A DNA stretch of 40,523 bases from Pusillimonas sp035515275 (GTDB taxonomy: Bacteria; Pseudomonadota; Gammaproteobacteria; Burkholderiales; Burkholderiaceae_B), in contig NZ_DATJBQ010000074.1 in NCBI RefSeq assembly GCF_035515275.1, positions 1-40,523 on the forward strand, given 5' to 3'. Positions 16,442 through 25,971 of this stretch are shown here, one piece after another; position 1 is the first letter of the stretch, and each line of letters begins with the position of its first letter. The position numbers were made by a program, and so were the translations under genes. Below the pieces are notes generated by a model, which saw only the letters and a program-made list of their open reading frames with translations, searched no databases and was not told the origin of the DNA.

Positions 16442-17272
16442 ATGAATCAAGAACTCTCACTTACCTTCATCGGCGGGGGCAATATGGCCTCGGCCCTGGC
16501 TTCGGGCCTGATCGGCAAACGTTGCGGCGCCTCTGACGTGCACGTCATCGACATCAACCCCGGCCAGCTCGAACATTGGCGCGGAATGGGTGTCAGCACG
16601 GCGACGGCGCCCGACGAAACCATGTCCGCGCACCGCATATGGATCTTTGCCGTCAAACCGCAGGTCATGAAAGAAACCGTGGCGCAGTGCAGGCCTTTTT
16701 TGCGCCCCGATACGCTGGTCATCAGCATCGCCGCAGGTATTAAAAGCAACACCCTGGCCGGCTGGCTGGGCCAAGAGCAACCCTGGACACGGCTGGTGCG
16801 ATGCATGCCCAACACCCCGGCGCTGATCGGCGCCGGCGCTTCGGGTCTATTGGCTCTGGCGGGTGTCTCTGAAGACGACAAGGCCGCTGCTCAACTATTG
16901 TTCAAGGCAGTGGGCGAGTATGTCTGGGTTGAAAGCGATCAGCAGCTTGATGCCGTAACGGCGTTGTCGGGAAGCGGCCCCGCTTATGTGTTCCTGTTTC
17001 TCGAGGCCCTTATCCAGGGCGGTATCGACCTGGGCCTCGATGCAGAACAGGCGCGCAAGCTGGCGTTAGCCACCTTGAACGGCGCCACCCAGTTGGCGGC
17101 GTTGTCGCCCGAAAGCCCCGAAACGCTGCGCGAGCGCGTGACATCCAAAGGCGGCACAACCGCCGCTGCCCTATCCATTTTCCAGCAACAGGGCTTTTCC
17201 ACCCTGGTTCAGCAGGCCATGCGCTCCGCCTACGATCGTGCGGGCGAACTGGCCGTCGAGTTAGCCAAATGA
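16442..17272 (+). CDS. proC: Pyrroline-5-carboxylate reductase
   Basis: Last step of proline synthesis: reduces 1-pyrroline-5-carboxylate with NAD(P)H. The N-terminal Rossmann motif is G-G-G-N-M-A-S-A-L. The signature region near the C-terminus contains L-S-G-S-G-P-A-Y-V-F and the R-V-T-S-K-G-G-T-T segment. Length (276) is normal. The stop overlaps the start of the next gene as ATGA, so the two are probably translated together. Confidence 0.95.
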   Translation: MNQELSLTFIGGGNMASALASGLIGKRCGASDVHVIDINPGQLEHWRGMGVSTATAPDETMSAHRIWIFAVKPQVMKETVAQCRPFLRPDTLVISIAAGIKSNTLAGWLGQEQPWTRLVRCMPNTPALIGAGASGLLALAGVSEDDKAAAQLLFKAVGEYVWVESDQQLDAVTALSGSGPAYVFLFLEALIQGGIDLGLDAEQARKLALATLNGATQLAALSPESPETLRERVTSKGGTTAAALSIFQQQGFSTLVQQAMRSAYDRAGELAVELAK

Positions 17273-17856
17273 ACACCTCCAGCCAAACCGTATTTATTCC
17301 CATGACCTTGCGGCAAATGGCCGTTGCCGTGCTGGTCATGTGCGCCATTGTGGTCGGCTCCAATATTCTGGTTCAGTATCCGGTCAACCGCTGGCTGACC
17401 TGGGGCGCCCTGACGTATCCCATCGCGTTCCTGGTGGCCGACGTCTTGAATCGTCGCTTCGGGCCCGGCGCAGCCCGGCGTGTGGCGGTGTTCGGGTTTG
17501 TGGCCGCGGTGCTTGTGTCATTTTGGGTGGCCACACCTCGCATCGCCCTTGCTTCGGGCCTGGCTTTTTTGTGTGCTCAACTGCTCGACATCTACGTTTT
17601 CGACCGCCTGCGCGAGCAGCGCTGGTGGCGGGCGCCGCTTATCGCCGGCGTGGCCGGCGCCACACTCGACACCTTTATTTTCTTCAGTGTGGCCTTTGCC
17701 GGTACGTCCGTGCCATGGGTGACCCTGCTCTTCGGTGACCTGGCCATCAAGCTGTTTATCAACGCGACCATGCTGGCGCCGTTCAGAGCCTTTATGTGGA
17801 ATCTGGCCAAGCCGGCCCTGGCGCAACCGGGTACGGTTCAGCCTGCCAAGCATTAG
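17269..17856 (+). CDS. Queuosine precursor transporter (YhhQ/VUT family)
   Basis: Integral membrane protein of 195 residues with about six hydrophobic segments. It matches the YhhQ family, whose E. coli member imports the queuosine precursors preQ0 and preQ1. Telling features are the region T-Y-P-I-A-F-L-V-A-D-V-L-N-R-R-F-G, D-I-Y-V-F-D-R-L-R and D-L-A-I-K-L-F-I-N-A. It overlaps proC by ATGA. A strong bidirectional terminator follows 15 bases after its stop. Confidence 0.85.
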   Translation: MNTSSQTVFIPMTLRQMAVAVLVMCAIVVGSNILVQYPVNRWLTWGALTYPIAFLVADVLNRRFGPGAARRVAVFGFVAAVLVSFWVATPRIALASGLAFLCAQLLDIYVFDRLREQRWWRAPLIAGVAGATLDTFIFFSVAFAGTSVPWVTLLFGDLAIKLFINATMLAPFRAFMWNLAKPALAQPGTVQPAKH

Positions 17857-17870
17857 CCACACCTTTGGGC

Positions 17871-17915
17871 AGTACCAAAAAAAAGAACCGGTTTCATACC
17901 GGTTCTTTTTTGTAC
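17871..17915. terminator. Strong bidirectional terminator between yhhQ-like gene and gst
   Basis: AAAAGAACCGGT (17881-17892), loop TTCAT, ACCGGTTCTTTT (17898-17909): a 12-base-pair stem flanked by A and T runs on both sides. An outer AGTAC/GTACT inverted repeat extends the symmetry. It works for both convergent transcripts. Confidence 0.92.
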
Positions 17916-17931
17916 TAGCCGTGGGTATTGA

Positions 17932-18540
17932 TCAGGCCAGACCTTGCTTTTTCAGTGCGGCAACGACGCCGGGGTCGGAATCAAGGCGGGTAAGGAAACG
18001 TTGAAAGTTCTTCAAGCCCGAGACGTCAAGGTTTTTGAAACGCGTCCATAGACCTATGACGTACAGGTAAGGGTCGGCAATAGAGCGTTTTCCGGTAAGC
18101 CAGTCTTTGCCCTCGAGTTGCTTATCGGCGATTCCCAGCAAAAAGCGCACGCGTTCGGCGCACTTGCCAACCAGCATCTTTTGAATTTCCGGGTCTTGGC
18201 TGTAAGCCTGGGGGCCGAAAATAATCGAGAAAGTGCGATGCACGTCGGCATTGACGAAGCTTAGCCAGCGACGAACCTCGGCACGTTCGACCCTGTCTGC
18301 ACCGTGCAGACCGGCTTCGGGATGCAGCTCGTTCAGATATTCAAGAATGGCAACGCTCTGCGTCAGAACCAGGTCGCCATCCACCAGCACGGGCACCGAA
18401 CCCACGGGGTTCAGCTTCAGAAACTCGGGCTGCTTCAAGGCTTCGCGCTCAACAGCCTCGAGCTCGTAGTCCTGCCCCATCCATTCCATGGCAATTTGGC
18501 TGACCAATGGGCATGCGCCCTGCATATAGTAAAGTTTCAA
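17932..18540 (-). CDS. Glutathione S-transferase
   Basis: Cytosolic glutathione transferase of 202 residues. It has an N-terminal thioredoxin-like domain (M-K-L-Y-Y-M-Q-G-A-C-P) with C10 at the beta-class cysteine position, N-P-V-G-S-V-P-V-L binding the glutathione gamma-glutamyl group, and T-Q-S-V-A-I-L-E-Y at the usual Ser site. An all-helical C-terminal domain follows. The start is TTG at 18540 with AAGGAG six bases upstream; no ATG fits. The substrate cannot be told. It lies 54 bases downstream of the S9 peptidase gene on the same strand. Confidence 0.88.
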   Translation of the reverse strand: MKLYYMQGACPLVSQIAMEWMGQDYELEAVEREALKQPEFLKLNPVGSVPVLVDGDLVLTQSVAILEYLNELHPEAGLHGADRVERAEVRRWLSFVNADVHRTFSIIFGPQAYSQDPEIQKMLVGKCAERVRFLLGIADKQLEGKDWLTGKRSIADPYLYVIGLWTRFKNLDVSGLKNFQRFLTRLDSDPGVVAALKKQGLA

Positions 18541-18594
18541 CTGCTTCTCCTTGAAGTTGCGGCGCTAAGCCGCGCGGGTTCGTTGCGTGAAATG

Positions 18595-20502
18595 CTATTT
18601 AAGATGGGTGTCCAGAAAATCGGCCATCCGGTGATAAAACTCGAACTTGTTTTCATCGTTATGAAAACCGTGCCCCTCATTGTCCTTTACGAGGTACTCA
18701 ACGTCGACGCCGCGAGCCTGCAGGGCGGCCACCATCTGGTCGCTTTCGTCTTTATTGACGCGTGGGTCGTGGGCACCCTGAGCAATAAGTAAGGGGGTGA
18801 TGATTCGTTCGGCGTTCAAGGCGGGGGATGTCGCCTCGAGGCGTTCGCGATCGGCCACTGGGTCGCCCACCATGGTGTGCATTTTTTCGAGCATGGGCTT
18901 CCAGTAGGGCGGAATGGTGTTCAGGAACGTAAGCAGATTGGACACCCCTACGTAATCGATCGCCGCAGCGTATAGTGTGGGCGTGTAGGTGATGCCGGCC
19001 AAAGTGGCATAGCCGCCATAACTGCCGCCATAAATGGCGATACGGCCTGGGTCGGCAATACATTGATCGATCAGCCAGTGCACCCCATCGGTAATGTCGT
19101 CTTGCATCGCCAGACCCCATTGCCCGAAGCTGCTTTGCCAGAACTCGCGTCCGTAGCCGGTAGAGCCACGGAAATTCATTTGAAGCACCGCATAACCGCG
19201 ATTGGCCAGGAATTGCGCTTCGGGGTTGAAGCCCCAACTGTCGCGGGCCCAGGGGCCCCCATGGGGATTAACGACGCAGGGCAGATCGCGTGCCTCACGC
19301 CCCAGCGGCAAGGTCAAATAGCCATGAATGCTCAGGCCGTCGCGGCTTTTATACTGAATGGGCCGCACCGTCGCCATGTGCGCTTCGGGAAGCTCGGGGT
19401 TGATGTCGGCAAGCTTGTCCAGCGTGTCGAGCTGCGCGTCGTAGATATAGCGGCTACCGGGTGTGCGGTCGTTATAGGCGGCGATAATAAACTTGCGCTC
19501 GTTGCGTGTGCTGCTTTGATAGGCCACTTCGTAGCCGCGCAGATGCTGACGCAAACGTTCATGACGCTTGGCGCTGATCTCGTCAAAAAAATGATACGCC
19601 GGTTTGTCGGTTTGATACACCGCTGCGGTCAGCACCTTGCGCAAGCGCGAGTACGCGGCGCCGTCCAGATCGACCTGCTCGGTCTGAAAAACGACTTCTT
19701 CTTGCTCGGGCGTGGCCGGGTTGATGCGTACCAACGCAAGCTTGTCCCGGCCCCGATTACTAAGCGCATAGAGCCCCTCGTTGTCAAAATCAAAGAACTG
19801 GGGCGCCACCGTGGTACGAAAATCGGTTTGTATCAGGGCACGAAAGCTGTCGTGCTCGTCGTCGCGGTGCATTAGCACTGTATTGAGCCCGTCGCTGGCG
19901 ACACCCCCGCGAACCCGGCCTGCATGGTCGGTTTGCCAGCCCACAATATTGCCCGGATTTTCGGCGACCAGCTCAAGGTCGCCGCTGCGTACATTGACCC
20001 GATACACGTCGAACAATTCGGCATTGCGGCCATTGTGGCTGACCAGCAGGTGATCGGGGTCGTCTTCCAGGTCGTCTTCGATGCCGGCACGAACCCCGGG
20101 AAACGGGGTAAGGTCGGTAACCGTGCCTGTGCGAACGTCTACCGCGAGAACGTGAAAGTTCTCGTCGCCGTTGAAGTCTTTTTCGTAGATGACGGTGTGT
20201 TCACCCTTCCAGAAATACCCGCTGATATCGCGCTGGGTTTCTGCCGTGACTTGCTTGGCCTTGCCTACAGGCTTGCTGCCTTCCAGCGACTGAACAAATA
20301 TATTCATGCGCGCGGGCTGCCCGTCGATGGAAACCGGCTCCATGAAACCCAGCATCGAGCCTTCGTCGGACAACCGAAAGAAACCGCGCGGCGGATTGCG
20401 GAAAAAAGTTTCGATAGGGTAGATGGGCGGGACAGACTGCGCGGCCGTTTCACCGGGCTGAACAGCATGGCTTTGCAGCCCGAACGGGAAGATTGAAAGC
20501 AT
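18595..20502 (-). CDS. S9 family (prolyl oligopeptidase-like) serine peptidase
   Basis: 635-residue peptidase with an N-terminal beta-propeller (about 40-380) and a C-terminal alpha/beta hydrolase domain. The catalytic triad is S494 in G-G-S-Y-G-G, D579 in H-D-P-R-V-N and H611 in N-E-G-H-G-F. The oxyanion-region segment N-P-H-G-G-P is also present. It resembles dipeptidyl/acylaminoacyl peptidases. No convincing signal peptide is seen, although the first 15 residues are moderately hydrophobic. It is read with gst but may have its own promoter in the 155 bases shared with the divergent SDR gene. Confidence 0.9.
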   Translation of the reverse strand: MLSIFPFGLQSHAVQPGETAAQSVPPIYPIETFFRNPPRGFFRLSDEGSMLGFMEPVSIDGQPARMNIFVQSLEGSKPVGKAKQVTAETQRDISGYFWKGEHTVIYEKDFNGDENFHVLAVDVRTGTVTDLTPFPGVRAGIEDDLEDDPDHLLVSHNGRNAELFDVYRVNVRSGDLELVAENPGNIVGWQTDHAGRVRGGVASDGLNTVLMHRDDEHDSFRALIQTDFRTTVAPQFFDFDNEGLYALSNRGRDKLALVRINPATPEQEEVVFQTEQVDLDGAAYSRLRKVLTAAVYQTDKPAYHFFDEISAKRHERLRQHLRGYEVAYQSSTRNERKFIIAAYNDRTPGSRYIYDAQLDTLDKLADINPELPEAHMATVRPIQYKSRDGLSIHGYLTLPLGREARDLPCVVNPHGGPWARDSWGFNPEAQFLANRGYAVLQMNFRGSTGYGREFWQSSFGQWGLAMQDDITDGVHWLIDQCIADPGRIAIYGGSYGGYATLAGITYTPTLYAAAIDYVGVSNLLTFLNTIPPYWKPMLEKMHTMVGDPVADRERLEATSPALNAERIITPLLIAQGAHDPRVNKDESDQMVAALQARGVDVEYLVKDNEGHGFHNDENKFEFYHRMADFLDTHLK

Positions 20503-20657
20503 GAAGGGGCCCTTTAAATCGCTCAGCCATTACTATATCGGCTTGTGAGCACCGTGCAAATGGTCATCCCGACTCGCGCGTTCACCTAACCATCGCGCAG
20601 GCAAGCCTGATTTCCTGCCTTTACACAATTCCTTATTGATTGATTGTTGCCTGAACC

Positions 20658-21428
20658 ATGCATGCTCCCGACTTTTCCCTTGCTGGAAAAACCGCACTGA
20701 TTACCGGCTCGACTCAGGGCCTTGGCTTTGAGATAGCGAAGGCCTACGCGGCCATGGGGGCCATGGTCATCATCAACGGGCGCTCGCCCGAACGCGTTGA
20801 ACGGGCCGTGCAAGCCATAGCCGGTCAGGGTGGACGCGCGGCGCCCTGGGTGCACGACGTGGCGAACCTTGAACAACAAGAAGGCGTGCTTGAAAAGTTA
20901 TGTGCCAGCGTCGGCACGCCCGACATTCTTGTCAACAATGTGGGCGTGCGTTTGCGTCAGTCGCTCAGCGAGTCCAGCTTGGCCGACATCCAATCCCTCA
21001 TGCACGTCGATCTGATCTCAACCATGTATCTGTCGAAACTTTGCGCACAGCGCATGGTGCAAGAACGCCTGAAAGGTCGGATTCTGACACTGACTTCCAT
21101 CGCCGACCGGGTGGCACGGCCTGGCGATGCCATTTACCCGGTTGCCAAACATGGCTTGGCCGGGCTGGTAAAGGCGTTGGCCGTCGAATTCGGGCCACAT
21201 GGCATCACCAGCAATGGCATTGCCCCCGGTACTTTTGCCACCGAAAGCAATGTCGAGTTGGCGCGCGACCCGGTGCAAGGTCCTCGCGTCTTGGGCCGCA
21301 ACCCGCTCGAGCGATGGGCCCAGCCCCGCGAAATCAGCGGTGCCGCGGTATTTCTGGCCTCGCCAGCGGCGTCTTACGTCAACGGCCACATACTGGTCGT
21401 CGACGGAGGCTTCTCCATCGCTTTTTAA
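20658..21428 (+). CDS. SDR family oxidoreductase
   Basis: Classical short-chain dehydrogenase of 256 residues. It has a T-G-S-T-Q-G-L-G dinucleotide motif (16-23), N-N-V-G (93-96) and catalytic S147, Y160 and K164 (Y-P-V-A-K). Overall it resembles gluconate 5-dehydrogenase or 3-oxoacyl reductase-like SDRs. The substrate cannot be assigned. It diverges from the S9 peptidase gene and lies 54 bases before epd. Confidence 0.87.
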   Translation: MHAPDFSLAGKTALITGSTQGLGFEIAKAYAAMGAMVIINGRSPERVERAVQAIAGQGGRAAPWVHDVANLEQQEGVLEKLCASVGTPDILVNNVGVRLRQSLSESSLADIQSLMHVDLISTMYLSKLCAQRMVQERLKGRILTLTSIADRVARPGDAIYPVAKHGLAGLVKALAVEFGPHGITSNGIAPGTFATESNVELARDPVQGPRVLGRNPLERWAQPREISGAAVFLASPAASYVNGHILVVDGGFSIAF

Positions 21429-21482
21429 AGGTTTACTTTAAACTGGTGGTTTTGCCGCTCCCCCTGGCTTCTTTACTTCAAC

Positions 21483-22523
21483 ATGAACACTGTTTTTCGT
21501 CTGGCCATCAATGGATACGGCCGTATCGGTCGCTGCGTCTTGCGCGCGCTGCATGAATCGTCGTTAAAAGACCGGTTCAGCATTGTGGCCATCAACGAGC
21601 CGGCCGATCTGGACACCATGGCGTACCTGACGCGCTTTGATTCCACCCACGGCGTGTTTCCCGCAAGCGTAGGGCAGGGCGAGAATCAACTTATTGTCGA
21701 CGGGCAGGCCATTGCCGTGACCCATGAAACCGACCCCGAGGCCGTTCCGTGGCGAGACTTCAATCTGGATCTGCTCATTGAGTGTTCGGGGCGGTTCGGC
21801 ACGCGCGAGCAGCTCCAGCGGTTCGTCAGTGCCGGCGCACCCAGGCTGTTGCTGTCGCACCCGGGCGCAAGCGCCGCCGATGTGGACGCCACGGTGGTGT
21901 ATGGCATCAACCATCAGCATCTGGCCGGCACCGAAAGCCTGGTGTCCAATGCTTCGTGCACGACCAATGCCATTGTTCCCGTGCTGGATCTGTTGCACAG
22001 TACGTTTGGACTGGAGCAGGCTTTCCTGACCACTTTGCATTCGGTCATGAACGACCAGCCGCTTATTGACGGCTACCATAATTCAGACCTGCGTCGAACC
22101 CGCTCGGCGATGCAGTCGTTCGTGCCCGTCTCCACTGGCCTGGCCAAGGGCGTCGAACGCCTTTTACCCGAGCTGGCCGGACGCATACAGGCCAAGGCCA
22201 TACGGGTGCCGACCCTTAACGTATCAGCAATTGATCTCATGTTTCAGGCAGGCAGCGACCTGAGCGTCGAAGGCATCAATGCCTTGATGCAGACTGCCGC
22301 GGAACAGGCCAAGGGCCTTATCGCCTACTCTGATCAGCCGCACGCATCCGTCGATTTCAATCACAACGCCCACTCGGCCATTATTGACGGCAGCCAGACG
22401 CGGCTGTGCGGTTCGCGCATGGCCAACGTGCTGGTGTGGTTCGACAACGAATGGGGCTTTGCCAACAGGCTGCTCGACGTTGCCGATTTCTGGCGTGGCC
22501 TTATTCCAGCGCGCACCGCCTAG
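21483..22523 (+). CDS. epd: Erythrose-4-phosphate dehydrogenase (GapA-like)
   Basis: GAPDH-superfamily enzyme of 346 residues with N-G-Y-G-R-I-G-R at the N-terminus, catalytic C159 in S-N-A-S-C-T-T-N and H186 in H-S-V-M-N-D-Q. Features favouring erythrose-4-phosphate dehydrogenase over glycolytic GAPDH are S-H-P-G near residue 126, the D-L-R-R-T-R-S-A segment and the C-terminal L-V-W-F-D-N-E-W-G-F-A-N-R. The expected role is the first step of deoxyxylulose-5-phosphate-dependent vitamin B6 synthesis. A glycolytic GAPDH role cannot be fully excluded. Confidence 0.82.
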   Translation: MNTVFRLAINGYGRIGRCVLRALHESSLKDRFSIVAINEPADLDTMAYLTRFDSTHGVFPASVGQGENQLIVDGQAIAVTHETDPEAVPWRDFNLDLLIECSGRFGTREQLQRFVSAGAPRLLLSHPGASAADVDATVVYGINHQHLAGTESLVSNASCTTNAIVPVLDLLHSTFGLEQAFLTTLHSVMNDQPLIDGYHNSDLRRTRSAMQSFVPVSTGLAKGVERLLPELAGRIQAKAIRVPTLNVSAIDLMFQAGSDLSVEGINALMQTAAEQAKGLIAYSDQPHASVDFNHNAHSAIIDGSQTRLCGSRMANVLVWFDNEWGFANRLLDVADFWRGLIPARTA

Positions 22524-22624
22524 CCGAGGCCCCGGACGAAGGCGTATAGTGATAAGCATGTCGGCGAAACTGCGTTCGCCGGCGTATTCCTTGTCAAGCA
22601 CTTTATCCGGAAAGGAGCCCGCTC

Positions 22625-24019
22625 ATGGTCAGCAAGCGTGTCGAAACCGATTCCATGGGAGCCATCGAAGTACCCTCTGATCGCTACTGGGGCGCCCAGA
22701 CCCAACGCTCGATACAGAACTTTCCGATCGGCGTCTCGCGGTTCAAATGGCAACCATCGGTCATTCGCGCCTTGGGGATCCTCAAGCGTGCTGCGGCCGA
22801 AGCCAACACCGAGCTGGGCGAGCTTCCCGAAAACGTCGGTAAGCTTATTGTGCAGGCTGCCGACGAAGTCATCTCGGGCAAGCTTGACGACCATTTCCCT
22901 TTGGTGGTGTTTCAGACGGGTTCCGGCACGCAGTCGAACATGAACGCGAACGAGGTCATATCAAATCGGGCCATCGAGCTGGCCGGGGGTGCCATGGGCA
23001 GCAAATCTCCGGTTCACCCTAATGATCACGTCAACCGCGGCCAGTCCTCCAACGACACCTTTCCCACGGCCATGCATATTGCAGTGGCACAAGAGCTCGA
23101 ACGCGATTTTTTCCCCGCCTTGCGCCAGCTTCATTCGACCCTGGCCGACAAGGCCCGCCAATTTAGCGGTGTCGTCAAGACCGGACGCACCCATTTGCAA
23201 GATGCCACGCCCGTAACCCTGGGGCAAGAGATCGGCGCCTGGGTCGAGCAGATTTCGTTCGGCCTGAAGGCGGTAGAAGCGACGCTGCCCGGCATCTACG
23301 ACCTGGCCATCGGCGGCACGGCAGTGGGTACAGGGCTTAATGCCCATCCGCGCTTTGGCGATACCGCGGCAGCACATATTGCCCAGATTACGGGATTGCC
23401 GTTCAAGTCGGCCCAGAACAAATTTTTTGCGCTTTCGGCCCACGACGCCTTGGCCAATTTGTCGTCAGCTCTGCGCCTGCTGGCGGGTGGCCTGTTCAAA
23501 ATGGCCAACGATGTCCGCTGGCTTGCCAGCGGTCCGCGTTGCGGCATAGGCGAACTGATCATTCCCGACAACGAGCCCGGCTCGTCAATCATGCCGGGTA
23601 AGGTCAACCCCACCCAATGCGAGGCGCTGACCATGGTGTGCGCGCAGGTGTTCGGTAACGATGCCGCGGTGGCGTTCTCGGCCACCCAGGGCAATTTTCA
23701 GCTTAATGTGTACAAGCCCGTTATGGTGCACAACGTGCTTGAAAGCATCTCGTTGCTGGCCGACGCCAGTCGGGCCTTCAACGACCATTGCGCTGTGGGC
23801 ATCGAACCCAACACGGCCGTCATTGAAAGCAACCTGCAAAAAAACCTTATGCTGGTTACTGCGCTTAATCGCCATATCGGTTATGACAACGCGGCGGCCA
23901 TTGCCAAAAAGGCACAAACCGAGGGTACGACGCTGCGCGAAGCCGCGCTTGCGTTGGGCCATGTAACCGCCGAACAGTACGAGCAATGGATCGTACCCAT
24001 CGACATGACCCATAATTAG
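22625..24019 (+). CDS. fumC: Class II fumarase
   Basis: Iron-independent, heat-stable tetrameric fumarate hydratase of the citric acid cycle. The 464-residue length is typical. The superfamily signature G-S-S-I-M-P-G-K-V-N-P (from residue 319) carries the catalytic serine, and T-G-R-T-H-L-Q-D-A and N-D-T-F-P-T-A-M-H are present. AGGAG lies about eight bases before the ATG. The 100 bases upstream contain a 7-pair hairpin (22562-22581) without a T run. Confidence 0.96.
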   Translation: MVSKRVETDSMGAIEVPSDRYWGAQTQRSIQNFPIGVSRFKWQPSVIRALGILKRAAAEANTELGELPENVGKLIVQAADEVISGKLDDHFPLVVFQTGSGTQSNMNANEVISNRAIELAGGAMGSKSPVHPNDHVNRGQSSNDTFPTAMHIAVAQELERDFFPALRQLHSTLADKARQFSGVVKTGRTHLQDATPVTLGQEIGAWVEQISFGLKAVEATLPGIYDLAIGGTAVGTGLNAHPRFGDTAAAHIAQITGLPFKSAQNKFFALSAHDALANLSSALRLLAGGLFKMANDVRWLASGPRCGIGELIIPDNEPGSSIMPGKVNPTQCEALTMVCAQVFGNDAAVAFSATQGNFQLNVYKPVMVHNVLESISLLADASRAFNDHCAVGIEPNTAVIESNLQKNLMLVTALNRHIGYDNAAAIAKKAQTEGTTLREAALALGHVTAEQYEQWIVPIDMTHN

Positions 24020-24050
24020 ACACGGCGCTGTGCCCACTCTGGAGGCAGCC

Positions 24051-24455
24051 ATGAAAGTGAAGGTAGATATTAAACGCGCCTACGAGGCGCCAAGCGGCCA
24101 CGATGGTTTTCGCATTCTGGTCGATCGCATGTGGCCACGCGGAGTCAAGAAAGACGACCTGCCGTTCGACCTGTGGTGCAAGCAGCTTGCGCCCAGCCCC
24201 GCGCTTCGAAAATGGTTCGGCCACAAGCCCGAACGCTGGGAGCGTTTTCGTGCCGAATATCAAAAAGAACTGCATACTGCCGAGCAGGCTCAACGCCTGC
24301 GCGAGGTTTTGAAGCATGCTGATTCAAGCCACATCACCTTGCTGTATGGCGCACGCGACACCGAGCACAACCATGCGGTGATTCTTGCCGACGAAATTAC
24401 CCGCACCGCCAGGCCCTTGCGCAAGCCGGCCGACAAGGCGGCAGTGTCCGCCTGA
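24051..24455 (+). CDS. DUF488 (YeaO-like) family protein
   Basis: Cytosolic protein of 134 residues matching the DUF488/YeaO family: F-R-I-L-V-D-R-M-W-P-R-G-V-K-K near the N-terminus and L-L-Y-G-A-R-D-T-E-H-N-H-A toward the C-terminus. The function is not established. The ATG at 24051 is chosen for its GGAGG five bases upstream; a GTG at 24030 is also in frame. It follows fumC by 31 bases. Confidence 0.85.
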   Translation: MKVKVDIKRAYEAPSGHDGFRILVDRMWPRGVKKDDLPFDLWCKQLAPSPALRKWFGHKPERWERFRAEYQKELHTAEQAQRLREVLKHADSSHITLLYGARDTEHNHAVILADEITRTARPLRKPADKAAVSA

Positions 24456-24554
24456 CCGCCTGACCCCACACAAGCATTCGGGGGCCGCAGCTTCGTTCAA
24501 TGAGACTATACTGACCTGTAGGCGTTCGCGGGGCGCCGACTACCGGAAAGCCGC

Positions 24555-25949
24555 ATGTACCGATCCGCACAACCCGAAACTGCGCTCGCGCGTTGGCTGA
24601 TTCTGTCATTCATGGCCATCGCCATGGCGATGTTGTTTGCCGGCGCAACCGCCTCTTATGCCAAGAGTCCCGTCGTCGAGTTGCAGCTCGACGGCGTAAT
24701 CAGTCCGGCATCTTCCGACTTTGTCGTTCGCGGGCTTGAGCGCGCCGCCAAAGACCAGGCTCAGCTCGTCGTCATCACCCTGGACACCCCCGGTGGGCTT
24801 GATGCTTCAATGCGCAGCATCGTCAAAGCCATACTTGCCTCTCCTGTTCCGGTGGCAACGTATGTGGCCCCTTCGGGCGCACGCGCCGCCAGTGCGGGCA
24901 CCTTCATTTTATACGCCAGCCACATCGCCGCCATGGCGCCGGCCAGCAATATCGGCGCCGCCACTCCGGTGCAAATTGGCGGCGCCCAGCCTGACAAAAA
25001 GAAACCCGACCAGGGCGACACCGAGCCTTTGGATGCATCAGGGCGTAAAGCACGCAATGACGCGGCCGCCTACATACGAAGCCTGGCTCAACTTCGCGAT
25101 CGCAATCCTGAATTTGCTGAAAAGGCCGTGCTGGATGCCGCCAGCATGTCAGCGCAAGAAGCCCTGAACGGCAACGTCATCGACGTTGTTGCCAACGACC
25201 TGCCCGACCTGTTGCGCAAGGTGGACGGGCGCCGTATCACGCTCCAGAACGGCCTGACAGCAAATCTTCAGACAGCCGACGCCGCAGTCAAGCAGGTTCA
25301 GCCCGACTGGCGAACCAAACTGTTATTGCTTATTGCCAACCCGCAAGTGGCCGTTATTTTAATGATGATCGGCGTCTATGGCCTGTTCTACGAGGTCACC
25401 AGCCCGGGCCTTGCCGGGCCTGGTGTTGCAGGCCTTATTTGTCTGCTCTTGGCCTTTTATGCCTTTCAGTTGTTACCCGTAAACTGGGCTGGAGTAGGGC
25501 TGATCTTTTTGGGTTTAAGTCTGATGGTGGCCGAGGTGTTTTTGCCAAGCTTCGGTATTGCAGGGGCCGGGGGAGTGGCGGCGTTTGTGCTTGGCGGCAT
25601 CTTTCTGACCGACGGCGACGTGCCTGGTTTCGAGCTGGGTCTGTCTTTTATTGTGGGCTCGGCGTTGTTCAGCGTTGCCTTGCTGCTGGTGATGGGGCGG
25701 GTTGCCTTGCGTTCGCACCGAAAGCCTGTGGTCAGTGGCGCCGAATACATGATAGGCCAGAAGGGCAGGGTCACCCACCTGAAAAGCGGCATCGCTTACG
25801 CCGAAATTCAAGGCGAACTCTGGCGAGTACGAAGCCACGCCCCACTGCAGCCGGGGCAACCGATACGGGTGGTCTCAATGGATGGACTGACACTCGACGT
25901 CGAGCTCATCGAACATGCCGGCAGCGTGCCGCCCGAATCCAATTCCTAA
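24555..25949 (+). CDS. NfeD family membrane serine protease (ClpP class)
   Basis: Membrane protein of 464 residues with a signal peptide (about 1-36). An N-terminal ClpP-like protease domain follows, with the nucleophile serine in G-A-R-A-A-S-A-G-T-F and a likely lysine partner in R-K-A-R-N-D-A-A. Then come about five hydrophobic segments (250-400) and a C-terminal soluble OB-fold domain. NfeD proteases are typically encoded with a stomatin/slipin partner that they can cleave, exactly as here: the next gene starts 22 bases on. The expected role is membrane quality control. Confidence 0.9.
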   Translation: MYRSAQPETALARWLILSFMAIAMAMLFAGATASYAKSPVVELQLDGVISPASSDFVVRGLERAAKDQAQLVVITLDTPGGLDASMRSIVKAILASPVPVATYVAPSGARAASAGTFILYASHIAAMAPASNIGAATPVQIGGAQPDKKKPDQGDTEPLDASGRKARNDAAAYIRSLAQLRDRNPEFAEKAVLDAASMSAQEALNGNVIDVVANDLPDLLRKVDGRRITLQNGLTANLQTADAAVKQVQPDWRTKLLLLIANPQVAVILMMIGVYGLFYEVTSPGLAGPGVAGLICLLLAFYAFQLLPVNWAGVGLIFLGLSLMVAEVFLPSFGIAGAGGVAAFVLGGIFLTDGDVPGFELGLSFIVGSALFSVALLLVMGRVALRSHRKPVVSGAEYMIGQKGRVTHLKSGIAYAEIQGELWRVRSHAPLQPGQPIRVVSMDGLTLDVELIEHAGSVPPESNS

Positions 25950-25971
25950 CTCATCATTAAGGAAAGCACTT

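Noticed and set aside
19063..19875. 270-codon rightward ORF inside the S9 peptidase gene
   Set aside because: Antisense frame of a clearly recognised peptidase with an intact catalytic triad; no ribosome-binding site or similarity.
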